Both the position numbers and the translations under genes were made by a program. From the NCBI GenBank assembly GCA_947561395.2, contig OX387184.1, forward strand, positions 806,001-870,000: a stretch of 64,000 nucleotides of DNA, given 5' to 3'. Source of the stretch: Buxus sempervirens (Eukaryota > Streptophyta > Magnoliopsida > Buxales > Buxaceae). Shown one piece after another: positions 1-13,000 of the stretch (positions within the stretch are counted from its first letter, which is position 1; every line of letters begins with the position of its first letter). The notes beneath the pieces are model-generated. The model had not been told where the DNA came from. It worked only from the letters and a program-made list of their open reading frames with translations, and made no database searches.

Positions 1-2315
1 AGTTTCCCCCTTAGCCAGTTCTTTGGGTAAAGATACTGAATAAAAAGTCAAAGCAGGAGGCATTCCTTCCGGATGGACAGCTTTAATAGCAAGACTGGCA
101 GTAGAAACCTTATGTTTCCCTTTTCCTTCACTTGAAACTGCTGTCAAAGATGCCAAGTTTTTTGCCTGATGGTCAGGGAAGGCTAACAAAACCTCTGATA
201 CCACAAGATCACCACCATTTTCCACCTACAAAACAAAGTATAAAACCTGAATGAAAACATTCTACCCATCAAGCAAACATATTCTTGAATATTAAATAGC
301 CACAAAGATTAACATGCAAAGGTAGTCTTCTTGAATTGAAATAACTCAGTTTAAAGTCAATAACTACAATACTAAAAAATGATTCATGATCATTAAATAA
401 ATGATAGACCAAGAAAGAATAAAATTGGGCACCTTCAGCATTGAAGTGATACGCACAATTTGCGATGTCAAATCAATCTGCAATGAAAGAATTCAATTTT
501 TTCAGCAGCACGTACAAAAGTCAATAATGAGGATCCAAGACAAAGAAAGAATGTAAGGTCTATTGATCACTTATAATTATGAATCCAAAAAAGCTTCAAA
601 AGCACTCTCAAGCCATGAAAAAGGGAACAAAAAAGTCACCAATTTCATTAAAAGAGCAGGGAAAGAGATCTTAGGAGATTCTAGAGGCAAAGGTCAATGC
701 AAAAAGGAAACTTGGTGGTCAACTGGTAATGTTCACTAAGCTGTTAAAAAAGGACATCATTTCAAGGCTTGCTGAAGAAAGAAGAACAAAGAAAAATTTT
801 AAAGAATATAAAAGTTTTCCAAATGAAACTAAAACAAAACAAACATGCATTTGGTAATCTATATAATAATCTTGGTAGAAAAAAGGATGAGAAATGCATG
901 TAAAATGTTGAAGACTGAAAGAGAAGAAGATAAGAGATTTATATAATAAACTTGGTAAAAAAAATGGGTAAAAAATATGTTTATAAAGCTGAAGGCTGAA
1001 AGAGAAGATAAAAGATTTAGGTTAGGTTACATGCATATGAAGTGATTAAGAAAGGTGGAGAGAATATTTCCAAAAATTATTACATGAAGAAAGTATAAAG
1101 CAAGGTTTAAAAACTCGGTATCGGGTTCGGTATTGGCCTAGCATGATACCAAGTTATATTGGCTAATACTTCCATAAAAAACCCCGAGTATTGAGCCGAT
1201 ACTTAAAAACCTGGGTATTAACTGCTTTGTTTCAGGCGCAGATGTGGTTGGTGGAGATTCAAAATAACACTACTATGTTTGCAGGATAAGAAGTCTTAGC
1301 CAAGATGAAATAGGAAAGGCCTTATAATCAGATAGGTTCAATTAAAGTCTGATAATGCATTGGAAAGATGAATGTGCTGTTTTTGACCAACTTATTGGAT
1401 TTTTATTTTGAAGATTACAAAAATGCCAACATCTTGGACTAGATGCATGGAATTTTGTATATATAAGGAGCTAGTCATCCTTCAGATATAAACAGCTCAT
1501 TCATTCTTTCATATTCTGGCAACAGCTAATTTTTCCTGGGACAACAACTAGCTAAATTTCATGAATATTGAAACTCAAAAACAAAGACCTGGGTTCCACA
1601 TTGACCCAACAATCCCCTGCCAAAATAATGGTGGAAGGATTTTTGCAGATCACAACTACTTGGGCGATGGCATTTGTGTTGTTGTTGCTGGTCCTTGCGT
1701 TACAATTGATTTTAAATGCATCCATGATTTTGAAGGTCCCTAACGGGGTACACAAATCACGTTTGTAGTTCCGATCGTACTGACTTGTGGACAGTACATC
1801 GATTCCATACTTTTCTACCAACCGAAATGAGTCAAGTAAACAAGGATTACCAGCATGTATTGATATGTGCATTTACGAACATCTGCACACATAAGAATCA
1901 AAGATGTATCTACAGCAACTGGAATAAGTAAACACACAGGAAGAAACTTAATTATGAGAATGTTCTAGCAAGTTGCAAAGCGCATGCATCCACTGATCAG
2001 GTAGGTGAATGTCCGTTTATCAATGCATTACAGTCCTCGATAAGACAGTCCAGCGAATCCAAGTAAATCTCAAGAAAACTTGTTACTCGACCCACCAATT
2101 TCGATCACACCGTAGATCAAAATTTTATCCATATGGAACATCTAAAATTAATAACGGAAACTTTAACCCTAAAAACATGAGATATACAGAACTGCGCAGA
2201 AATCCATGGGAGATAAACTTACCCTTCGATCAACCTTTGGCAGGATCAGATCGGAAAGCACTGGTGTCCACAGAATCGCGATCAGGAAGAGGAAGAGATT
2301 GCACCGAAACCCCAT
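1..2315 (-). CDS. OST1: Ribophorin I, OST subunit 1 (5' part, runs off left edge)
   Basis: This is the N-terminal part of ribophorin I, a subunit of the ER oligosaccharyltransferase that N-glycosylates nascent proteins. Three exons are visible: 2223-2315 (31 residues), 433-477 (15 residues) and 1-225 (75 residues, continuing beyond the window). All junctions are GT-AG and in phase 0. Exon 1 starts MGFRCNLFLFLIAILW, a good signal peptide, and ends in VDRR. Exon 2 begins IDLTSQIVRITSMLK, and exon 3 continues VENGGDLVVSEVLLAFPDHQ and ends near MPPALTFYSVSLPKELAKG. The VDRR-IDL...KVEN...AFPDHQAKNLA order matches plant ribophorin I from memory. Intron 1 is about 1.7 kb and carries a small TIR element and an unexplained TATA-like/ORF segment. 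The transmembrane C-terminus is not in the window. Confidence 0.85.
1104..1212. mobile_element. Small terminal-inverted-repeat element in OST1 intron 1
   Basis: The left edge reads GGTTTAAAAACTCGGTATCGG. The right edge, read in reverse complement, is AGGTTTTTAAGTATCGGCTC. The inside is rich in GGTATCGG/CCGATAC. This looks like a roughly 110-bp MITE or fold-back repeat. I found no clear target-site duplication, so the superfamily is unassigned. Confidence 0.45.
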
Positions 2316-2708
2316 AGTCTGTCCCTGTGTCGGTGAGGTCAGATTTGGAGCCCTAAAACCTCCGTCGACGGGGTAGCAGTAGCACTACAAAAGACTCCGT
2401 GTTGGAATTTGGAAGACCGTGTTCGGAATCGATGAGAGCGATGAACTTTCGCCCGTTATAAACCGGACCCCGCATATTGAATGGATGATAAAGCCGGTCC
2501 GATTCATACTTGTTCAACCTGCGATTCAAACCAACACAAGGAAGAGAAATTCAAAACCAGGGACAGCCTTTTTAAAGCGAATCTCCTGGTCGAACCGGTT
2601 GAATCTCCGACCAGCCATCTCAAAGGACTCGTTTGAAAATCGGATACTAAAGGACATTGAACCAAAGAGTCTAGGTTTTCGTTAATTATATTTCAGTTGT
2701 GCTCTGAG

Positions 2709-3549
2709 CTCTGCTGGCAATTTTTGAATCGACTCGTCAACGTGCCGAACCCAACCAGAATAAATGGGCTTGGGTTGGGCCATTTATTATTTGGGTTGGG
2801 TTTGGATTGAGGTTTTCCCAACCCGTCTGGAAACAGGTCAACCCAAACCAAACAGATCAACCCGTTCAATACCCAATAATGCACTAATTTTTAAAAATTT
2901 TTTTGTATAAACTATTAATCAAATTAACACGTAAATAGCAAAAAAATAGTAAGTTTGGTTTTGAAAAGTAAAAACAAAGGAAAGAGCATTGAAGTTTTGT
3001 TCTAGTCTGTCTTCAACCCTTATTACCCTTATTCATCATGTAATAGATTTGTACCTTATTCAACTCCCACGTTTTCACTTTTCAATCAAGTGGCTTCTTG
3101 TTGGTTAAGATAACAATAAAAGATCGTAAATATACTTAATCTTTAGTGCTCACATTTCTACCCAATATCATATAAATTTAGTAATGAGGATAGCACATTA
3201 GGGAAAAATATATTTCATGATCTTTATTTTCTTAATTTTCAAAAAATAAACATCTAATACCAAGCAAAAAGAAAAACGAATTTTAAACATTTATGTTAAA
3301 AAAAACCAATGATCCATGTCACCATGATTTCTAAATTCTCTAAAAAATGCTTAAGTTAAAAGGAATTTTTAAAAGAAGTAAGTTAAAAAAAATTAAAGGG
3401 GTTGGGTCAGGTTCAACCCGTTTATTTGTGGGAATCCCATGTTTTTCTAACCCGTTGGTAAATAGGTTCAACCCGACCAAACCAATTTAAGGCCCAACCC
3501 GTTTACAATCCGCCCAAACCGAACACAACTTGACCCCTTGCCACCTCTA
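2709..3549. mobile_element. hAT-type miniature transposon, diverged copy
   Basis: The right end is TTGCCACCTCTA, the reverse complement of TAGAGGTGGCAA, as in two better-preserved copies at 6067-6730 and 33972-34779. Next to each end lies GGTTGGG/CAACCCG-rich subterminal repeat, with an AT-rich core. The left end (CTCTGCTGGCAA) is diverged. The flanks GCTCTGAG and GCCCTGCG match at 6 of 8 bases, consistent with an old 8-bp hAT target-site duplication. No transposase is present. Confidence 0.6.
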
Positions 3550-3617
3550 GCCCTGCGATGTCTCACAATTGATTCAGTTTAAACCGGTGGTTGAATCAAA
3601 TTGATTTTCTCACAGGC

Positions 3618-3695
3618 TTCAAAACATTGTTACGGAAATACTAATCTCAACACCGGATCCGGTTTTCAAAACATTGTTACGGAAATACTAATCTG
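3618..3695. repeat. Tandem duplication, 47-bp period
   Basis: The segment starting TTCAAAACATTGTTACGG occurs twice, at 3618 and 3665, with almost no divergence. It lies between the hAT element and the 3' end of the FKBP18 gene. Confidence 0.85.
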
Positions 3696-4203
3696 AGACA
3701 GGGAGGCAGAGAACCTAAGCTCTTTGGTTCAATCCACATTCATTGTCATGCTTGGCCTTTGTAAATTCGTGTCGGATTGATCCAGTTCATCTTAATTTAT
3801 TAAAGAAACCTAGACGCAAAAATTTCGAATTACATAGTTATGAGCTATAATTTAACTAAAAAGTTGCATTCCTAAGTAAAACTATAAATCATACAACATA
3901 TAATAGCAATTTCCGAAAAGAAGAAACAAATGAGAGCCAACCCCAACATTGGTTCAAAACAAGGAGATAAGCCTCCTGACAAATTTCTAGACATAACTCC
4001 AAAGGTAGTTTGGAGTCTGAAAAGAGAAGGCATCACGGTTATCCAAAGAATAGTTCATACAAAAGAACGCAGAATATATTTTTCATGGAAAAGAATTACC
4101 ATGCTCCCCATCCCCCCGAAAATCTACCCAAAACGAAAAAAGAGCAAAAATGATAAAAGTTACTGAGTATCTCAATAAAAGGTCCTCTTTTTACCAACAT
4201 AGT

Positions 4204-7200
4204 CTACTTTGCTTCTGGTCGTGAAACTCGTAAAAGCTCCAGATTTAGCTCAAAGGTAGCTCCTGGCTGCAAAATGGTCAAAGTTAAAAACTCAGTAAGT
4301 ATAGCATTTTTATTTTTATTTTTACATTATTTTTGGGTGCATATGTGTGTCATTTTCCTCAAAATTTCTCCATATTCATGAGAAGACAATCAATGAATGT
4401 CCATTCATGAAATAATGTACTGCTGTGCATATGCAGATAACCAGCACTAATGAGTAAAGCAATGGCTCAGGGCAGTAATTTATAAATTAGACCAGAAAAA
4501 CAACCCGTTGGAAGCACAGGTCAGTTTGCTGCCTATCCAATCAATCCATGTGATTTTAGCAAATTGGTTTTCCTTATGGGGAAAAAATGGTTACACTGTG
4601 GAGCATTAAACCTTTGTCTTTTTTTCGCATTGAATCTTCTATTACAAAACTCACCCTAAATAAATACACATTTGAGTCTCCAATACTGCCTGAGCATGGT
4701 TTGAACTGTTGACAGGAGACAATATGAAGTTGATAGTTGTTGGTGGTAATACCAACAATGCTTTGTAAATTATCTTGTACTTAATAAATCCAGGTTTGAA
4801 GGTTTACCGGGATTTCATTCATGCCCTTTTGGCCGTATCCAGCCTCTGGAGGGACAATGACAGTCCTCTGCAAGGCAAAAGAGAAGTAATAATTAAAAGT
4901 TAGCTACATATATGTCAGAGACAATAAAGAGTCAAAACAGTGATGCTAACATGGATCCAGAAATTTTCTGTTCCCCTTTGAAGAGATGATGAGGTTGTTG
5001 GTCAATTAACCATTGGCCCTCAATGATATTGTCGATAAGCTATCCTAGAAGAATTAGGCATGTAAGTAGGAAAAGTCATCTCAATCTCTTTTATTTGACC
5101 ACCCTGAATTCCTTACAAAAAAGAGGCAGATATGGTGACATGTTGTGGGGATAGAAAAAAGTCTCAGTTGCTTCATCAATCTGCAGTGTAACTATTAGAG
5201 AGATTGAGATTTGGAATTTACAACCACCTCCTATGGGTTCATTGGCTTCATGCTTGTGATCTTTGTAGGCCATTTGATTTTTCTCTTGCATGTTGATTAC
5301 ATATTTTCAAGTGATACTGGAGAAACAAGAACAAAGAGGGCGAATACCAGTATAAATCAACACCATCAGATACCACTGAGTAAGCAGATTGCCAAAAGAG
5401 CCACTCAGATGTTGATAGTCCAATGAGAATGCAATGCTTAGTTTTTTCCATGCATTATAGGGATGCTGGTGTGGATAGCAACACATAGAAACTTGGACCA
5501 GCTGCATGTGAATGTGTGTAGGTATCTATGCATGTATTTATGTACGTTTTAATAGGATAGCCCCATTTAGAAAGAAAAAGCCAAGTGTGGTATTATCACC
5601 TTCCCTCCGACTTTCATCCCTTCAGCTATTGAATACATAGCTGGTGGGGGTTTTGGTGCAGCCTGGGCAGAAAATAGACCATTTGGGTTGTCTACAAATT
5701 CACGCTTCCTTTCTTTTCCTGGAGGTGCTCCAACCTTAAATTCATATGGCTAATAAAGCATGCAATAATTATATGTTAACAATTAAATTATTTACTTGCG
5801 ATTACAAATTCAAAACTGAAATTCGCTCAACTATTTTTTATGAAATGTAAAGAGGAAAAGACTATAGATTCTTGAGATTTTTAGAAGATATCAGAAAATG
5901 CAAAAATAAATAAATAAATAATAGACGTCAAGCTCATTACAATGGCAAAAGCAAGAGAAAGCTTTGGAGTAGTCAATGAGAGAAAGTGTTAAGGAGGTTA
6001 TATTATTCCGACGGTTTAGAAGGTTCAATAATATGAAGAAATTAGGAAAAACAAAGTGGCCATGACTAGAGGTGGCAATTGTGACCCATGACCCGCCAAG
6101 TCTTTGGCGGGTTTGGGTTGACTGCTTCAACCCGTGGGTTGGGTTCGGGTCATGAATTTTCAACCCGATTATAAACACGTTGGGTTAGGGTTTGACCCCT
6201 CAACCCGAAATGACCCGATTACAATCCAATTATTTTTTTGGGTAATATAAGTTTGGAACATTATACTAACAATAGTTATGGCTATTCAACCTTTCCTCTT
6301 TTAATATAAATAATGACAAAGTATAAAAGTGAAGAAAGATTTTCTACATATAAATATTTCAAATTTCTTAACTTCTACTAATATAAATTGAGGCCTTGAT
6401 GACAAGTAAAGTCTTTTAAGGCATTATTATTATGTTTTAGTTCTTTTCTTCATATTATTTTAGTTCTATATATATCTTAATGATTGTTGTGTTATTATGC
6501 TTATTAGTTGTGCTTTGATATTAGAATGAATTAAAAAAATAGAATTTGCATAGACTTTGATATTAGAATGAATTATAATTTTTAATTTTTAGCAGTAATT
6601 TAAATTATTTAAACGGGTTGGTGGGTTGGGTTAGGGTTGGGATATTCCAACTCGTTTATTAAACGGGTGGGTTCGGGTTGAGCCTTGGCTTGTTAACCCC
6701 CTACATCAACCCGACCCATTGCCACCTCTAGCCATGATAGGAAGGGACTTGGAGGATTCACATTGCATTGCCCTATTCAAGGCTACTCTTCACAGGGAGT
6801 TAACTTTCTGTGAGGTTGTCAGAGCCAAGAGCCTGATAAGTGGGGGCAAATTAAAGCCTATTACCTCGTAGACGCATACAAAACGCTATACAGTTGACCT
6901 CATAGATCAACTCCAAGTTTTATATATATCTCAAAACTCAAAAAAGCAAATTCTTCTATAAGCAAAACCAGAGCCAAATCTTTGGAAATGTGGAGAAAAA
7001 GAGAATAAATGAGGAGCAGATTTAAAATCAGGTTAGATATCTAAGCAGGAAAGTAACCAGGTAGGTAATAACCTGAGCAATGCTGCGATTCCCAGCTAAT
7101 AGTTTAGATTCTCGACTTGAAACTGCTGTAATACCACGATATAGGCAGTCAAAATGCACCTATGAAGCATAGGAGAAAAATTATTACCACTCCATCCAAC

Positions 7201-8695
7201 ATCAAACAGAATGTCTTCTGACTACACAATAAAAGAAACCTGAACTGTCGATCCTTTCTCAGCTTTTGGACCATTCCCCTCGACAAGATCATAGTATTTC
7301 AGTCCATCAGCTACTTCACAAGTTGCAAAATCAATAATGTAAAGTCAAAGAAAAATTTCACTGAATTTTTTTTTATATATTTCTGAGCGCCATTTACATA
7401 AACTAAAATGATATAAAAAAAATGATATAAAGTCAAGATAATCAAAGAAAGGCATTCAAGCACTCTACTTTTTCTTGCATCTATCTCATCACACTAACCA
7501 ATTTTTTTTTCTACTGGTTATAACCCTGACAGGAGCCTTTGAAACATTCAACATCCTTCTAGAAAAACTCAATTTTCCACCCAGTCGGAACTAGATAAAT
7601 ATGTATGTTTTACATAAATTAACGTCTTAAACAGACAACCAATAGTGAAGGGACCATAATCGATATACAACCAATTCATATGGTAGAAGTACAGTAGTCT
7701 TAACTGGTACATGCATAATTTTTGTCAAGAAACATAGGTTAGAATTTATTGCAAAAAGTCCATAACTATGGAACTATGAACCATTTTCTTCAGTTTAAGA
7801 GTGAAGGGTGAATTTCTATCGATCACAGTTCCACTTCTAAAGAAAAAGCATTGTTTTGCAAATAAATGTGCTTCAAGTTTGGAATTCAAGGATGTCAATT
7901 TTACTTCTGCTTCTGTATCGAGTGAAGGAATACATGCTTAAAAAGTTTCACCCCATACACCATGAGTAGGCCTTTTGCTCACTCCTTGACCATATTATCA
8001 CACCAGAAGCTAAATTTGTTATTCCTTCATTTTGAATTTGATACTGTAAGAAAGCACATTCTGAAAAGCACTATGCCCTTTTATAGGAGGATAGTAAAAG
8101 GAAGCAATGAAATTGAAGACTATCCTTCAATGCACCTCAAACTTGTTCTCTTCCTTCTCAATGTCCAACCTATCGCTAAAAGTTTCTCAGCTTATCCCCG
8201 GGAAGTCAAACTTCCTTCCCTTTAAAAGTCATACATCAGAATTTGAGAAATCAACTAAGGCTAAACAAATTAGAGTTCCATATTCTAAGCAAATATTTCA
8301 AATGGGCATATTCCCAAAGCTGAGATCACCCATCTCAAAATGGTCAGAAGTTGAAGTAAACCGCTCTGAAACAGCTAACATTCATTCATAACACTGCATA
8401 CGTACACTTAAAAACTCAAAAACAGATGGTGAATCAACAAAAGGAAGAGAAGCAACCAACCGCTAGTTTTGTAGTCTTCAATAGGGATGATTTTTCTGTT
8501 TCTTCTCTCTCTGGCTTGAGAAGGTGGGGACAGTGAAATGAGGTTAAGAGGCAGAATAGATATCAGAAGCGCAGATCTTCTCGAAATGGGTATTGGAAGA
8601 ACAACATGGTTATGATGCTTTGCTTGGCTTGTTGAGGGTTTCGAACATAGACGAAGATCAACGGTCCATCCAATTAACTTCTGTACAGAAGCCAT
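4204..8695 (-). CDS. FKBP18: FKBP18-type peptidyl-prolyl isomerase, thylakoid lumen
   Basis: An FKBP-fold peptidyl-prolyl cis-trans isomerase, predicted at 221 residues and expected in the thylakoid lumen. Six exons: 8461-8695, 7240-7310, 7073-7159, 5600-5749, 4808-4867, 4204-4266, all GT-AG with matching phases. The start MASVQKLIGWTVDLRLC opens a transit region, followed by a twin-arginine segment SRRSALLISILPLNLI and then ARERRNRK. The body contains LKYYDLVEGNGP, VQVHFDCLYRGI, LLAGNRSIAQPYEFKVGAPP, RTVIVPPEAGYGQKGMNEIP and the end GATFELNLELLRV. The order and motifs match plant FKBP18 specifically, including the KREFVDNPNGLFSAQAAPKP insertion. The gene is in the same orientation as OST1. 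Intron 3 (5750-7072) contains a complete hAT-type element. Confidence 0.9.
6067..6730. mobile_element. hAT-type miniature transposon in FKBP18 intron 3
   Basis: A 664-bp element with 13-bp inverted ends, TAGAGGTGGCAAT and ATTGCCACCTCTA. It is flanked by GCCATGAC (6059-6066) and GCCATGAT (6731-6738), an 8-bp duplication with one mismatch, as expected for hAT. The subterminal regions are packed with GGTTGGG/CAACCC repeats and the core is AT-rich. There is no coding capacity, so it is non-autonomous. Confidence 0.88.
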
Positions 8696-10005
8696 GGCCG
8701 GAATACCAATCCGTGATTACAAAAACCTTCACGGCCCATGTTTATTTTATCAGTTTATCCACTTCCTTTTGCGCCAATCACCAAAATAGTCTCTCACACA
8801 AATGTTTCTTTGCAACTCTCGTACGAAGTTTTTATGTGCTAAATTGGATTGACGAGGATACTGGGCTCCATCGGATTCTAAACCTGTGATGATTAAATAG
8901 CCAAACAGAACCATTTACGAGGAGAAGCTACAGCACGTGAATACGCTAGTGTGACAGGTTAGCGAGTTTGCAGGCACTTCTAAAAAAGGCATGGAACCCC
9001 ACTTAAAACATTTACCACTTAAAACATTTACAACATTTACCACTTAAAACATTTACCTCTATATTGGCCCCGCTTTGGTGTGAGATGCTGCTACATGGAA
9101 CATCTCATGGTCAGTGTTTTTTCACCTAAGCTCTATTTAAAACGTTTACAGCAGTGAGATGCTCCCCATGGCCGCATCTCACAGTCCCAGCAGGGAGAAA
9201 TTCAGGTTAACAAGAGCAGGTGATGTCATCCCCTTCTTTGTGTTCCCCTTCACGATTTTTCAGAAAACTTTCGGGGTTTATATACTTTGCGATGTGACCC
9301 TGCAGTATGGGACATTTTTAGGGCCGGTGACCCATTTTCCTGGTTGGCACCTGCCAATACAAGGATATTGGTGACCGGAGAAACAGGTTACCCATTCTCA
9401 CAGACATAGCAGAAGACTTTTCACAGAAATTTCCCTCAGCTTTACTTGACAATCTTTCTGCAAACCTCACACTTTCCTCATTTAAAGAAAGCCCATCCTG
9501 TATCTGTTGTGTTTAAATATAAGTGGAATTAAAGCTACAGATTTTGTTGACAATGGAATATGGATGCACAACTTGGTTTATAAATGTATTCCATTATCAG
9601 CAACATATCAAAACTGCCATGGCATACACTCTGAAAACTGGGTTATTTTTGTCATATAAAAGCTCCTGTTGCATATGATGTTTCTGCTCATTGAGTAACA
9701 TTGACCAGATATGGTGCAGCTAGAGAGTGGCATCAATAAGCCACTCCTGCTTGATCAACATTGCTGGTTGCAAGAGATCAAGGCATGGAGAAATGTACAT
9801 GTGATGCTGCCTAAAACAACTTGCATTTGTTAACAGGAATTTTAAGTGTACAGGACATGCAGGTGGATAAGCTATTCCGGGTAAAAAAAATTCATAATTT
9901 TCCTCTTGATCTACATGCAATGTAATGAAATGGCTGATACCATCACAAACACTGCCAACCACCAGATCACCATCATCTTTATCATCACAGCCACCACCAT
10001 CATCA
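8696..10005. other. Intergenic between FKBP18 promoter and MLO 3' end
   Basis: I see no supportable gene. The stretch contains the FKBP18 upstream region and, at 9001-9057, an imperfect short tandem repeat of ACTTAAAACATTTACC. Most of 9400-10005 is probably MLO 3' flank or untranslated region. A 71-codon plus-strand ORF at 9159 matches nothing I recognise. Confidence 0.5.
9001..9057. repeat. Short tandem repeat of ACTTAAAACATTTACC
   Basis: The unit ACTTAAAACATTTACC occurs three times in 57 bp, with a partial unit (ACATTTACC) between the second and third copies. Confidence 0.8.
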
Positions 10006-13000
10006 TCACGGTCCAGTTAGTAGGTCAGCCTTGCCGGATGAGAAGTCATGTTGATCGTGGGTTTGGTTCCCATGGTGAGGTTGCTTGGTCCCTGTCTTTG
10101 GGCCATCAATTTCCAGGCCAGCAACCAAGTTGGCCGTAGATGACGTGGGTGACGCATCAGCTTCCACATCAGACATTTCATGGTCTGAGTGTCTCTTTCC
10201 GGGTGAGTGCATTGGTGATGAACCAGGGCTCCCACCCAGTGTCCTAACTGGGTACTGTTCAGTTCTTACATCCTGTGTCTTTTTTACAGCCTTCATATGC
10301 CACTTCTTCAGGGCCTTTGATGTATGTTCGTCGAAGATAGATTTCTTCATGTTTGATCCCATCTGTGAATTCCAACCATGATAATTGTTATATATAACTA
10401 AATCCTACATAACTAGCTAAAGAACAGAACATTTTTAAAATTTTTGGGCAAGGGTGCAAAGCAGTCAAAGGGCAACAGATCTACAGAAAGAGCAATTATC
10501 CTTGTTGAATAACTAAACTTTATGTATCTGTCCAGGTTGTGGTGTTCTCTACTACTCCCTAATTGAACCTATTTGCATCACATGAACCACACAAAAGAAC
10601 AATGGGTAGATATAGTTGTACCTGAGTTACTAGTGCATATAGTGGAAGTGTAATGTAGCTGCACAAAACTTGGACACAAATCCTGCATCATTTGAAATAA
10701 AAATTCACCAATTGCTATTTGTGGAAAATTAACTAAAAATTCTACTTCAAAACTAGAGGCATCATTTAAGCATTGCACCTAATAATGTTTAAGATCATTC
10801 GATCAGATTGATTTTTCAGATAAAACAACCTATTCTTGGATGTATCCAATTAAAAGTCCAATCCAATCACATGCTCATGAATACCATTCCGTTAGCTCCA
10901 GAAGGAATCAGAAGCACAAATATTCTCAACCATGTATCTTTAATTTTATGTCATGAAACAAAGTGCAATATCAGAAACTTTTGCTTTGCCACTATTTATA
11001 TAAAGAAACCATGTCCAAGGCTTACCCAAGAGCAACCCTTACAATTATAAGCGTAAAATTCTGATGGAAGCAGGAGTTCAATCCAAACTCATACTGCACA
11101 ATATAAAAGAATTCATATGAAACTTTGACTTCAAATCAGTGTTTCCGTGTAGGGTTGGGGGGAATGGGGAGAATAAAAAAAAGGTGAAACAAAGAACGGC
11201 TCATTACCCATATCCAGAAGAAATATGTTAATTGGAATGCATTCTGGAAAGGAGAAAAAAGACGATATACCTGTTAGGATGCCTCAAATTGTGGTACTCA
11301 AATTGAAACCATGATTATAAATATGAAAAGCCTCAAGCAGTGCAACTAAAGAAAAATATAATTCAAGAGAAAAAGTGTTTTTTCTTCACTTATTTACTCT
11401 TGTGAGTATTTTTCAAAGTAGAGTGACAAGAATACAGCACTAGAAAAGCCTATTACAAGTTTTTCTTTATGCTTCAAATATATTTCAAAATGATTCCCTT
11501 TCTGCTCCAATAAACTGCATAGAGAATCTAATGGTACATTGACAGTGTACTAGCAGATTAATCTGACTAGGAATCACTTAACTAATATTTTACACAGTGG
11601 AGTATGAACCCTTTTTTTTAAAACCAGTTGTAACATATTCTTTGAATGCCCAAAATGACGTGACAGATGAACAGTAACTACTGGAGTTTACTATCACAAG
11701 AAACATAGTATCTTCACTTATTCAATAATCGGCACTGTTAAGTTATTCAAATGACTTGATTTTATGCCAAAGGGATCTTCTAGATGGGCACATGCATAAG
11801 TCATGCTTACATTTTATTCAGCTGTTCTCTTCGCAAAACTCATATAAAAAAAATTTTTTTTTTAAGTGTAGATCTATTAAATACCTGAAATAGGGAGAAA
11901 TGAATGAGATATAGAACTAATTGAGGCCAACCAAACCAAAAATGTTTGTCAGAAACTTGCACAAGGGGAATCCCTTGAACTACTGCATGTCTTTCTTGTA
12001 TTTCAAGAGCCATTCTTGTTATAATGGCTTGAAGCTTGGTTCCCACAGCTAAGATTACCTGTAACCAATGCATTCATCAGGCTCATAGCCTAACTGTGGA
12101 TTTAGTGATGACCATATTTTTTTTCTAAGAAGACTGCTTACAATTAGAGGAGTTATGGATACCCAGAACAATTCCTGCCACCCTGAAATTGACAAAGTAT
12201 CTCAAAGAACAAGTCTTACAATTACTATAATACAGAAAGTGGACAGTATGTATTTAAGATGTTTATTGAAACATTGAAAACTTACCATGAACATTTAAGA
12301 GCAAATAGATGACAACCGACGCCCATAATGGAGCACTGTCAACATCATGAAGAAATGAAGTCAGGTGGATACAGCAAGGTACTGGAGATCACACTGGAAC
12401 ATTGCTGAAACTTGAACGTGAATTTAGTTTGAGGAACTACACATAATAACATTTTACCTGATCCCCACGACTACCTTAAAATCATCTTCTAATGACCTTT
12501 TAATATATTTCTGGAAGTCAAACTTGCTTCCAGGGGATAAATGAACCTAATGTATAAAGAACAAGGGAAAATTTTAAACATAGAATTAAGCAAAATGATT
12601 CTGATGCTGCAGGGGAAAAACTTACAGTGATGAATCCATGGCGCATGGCCAAGTAGTCTGCCTTCCGAACAGACCTGAAAAATTGTCTAAAAAAGCATAC
12701 CTGAAAAAGATTAATTGCTTCAGAAGCATTATAACTGCATAAAAATATAATATCAATTTCCACTATAAGAACCTTTTAGTGAGTGTAATTGTAAAGATTC
12801 TCGATTTAGAAGTTAGAAAAGTGATGGGCCAGGTTGCCTATCAAGTCTGTCACAGCAACCAATAGAGAAAGAAGATTTCAGTAATGAATTGATTGCAGGA
12901 TGTTCATCTTTCTCAACAAGATATGGGACTCAACCTAGCTTTATTTTTAAGCAGATCATTGAAGAAGATTTTTACTAGCACATTCTTCATTTCTTTAACT

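Larger units (their letters stand above)
2316..4203. other. Intergenic between OST1 promoter and FKBP18 3' end
   Basis: This gap holds the OST1 upstream region (2316-2708), the hAT-type element at 2709-3549 and the 47-bp tandem duplication. From 3700 to 4203 I see only the probable FKBP18 3' untranslated region. The short ORFs here lack splice context and resemble nothing I know. Confidence 0.6.

Noticed and set aside
1..60. Apparent frameshift at the end of ribophorin I exon 3
   Set aside because: An error in my first reading (one extra T). On rereading, the frame continues open to the window edge as FYSVSLPKELAKGET.
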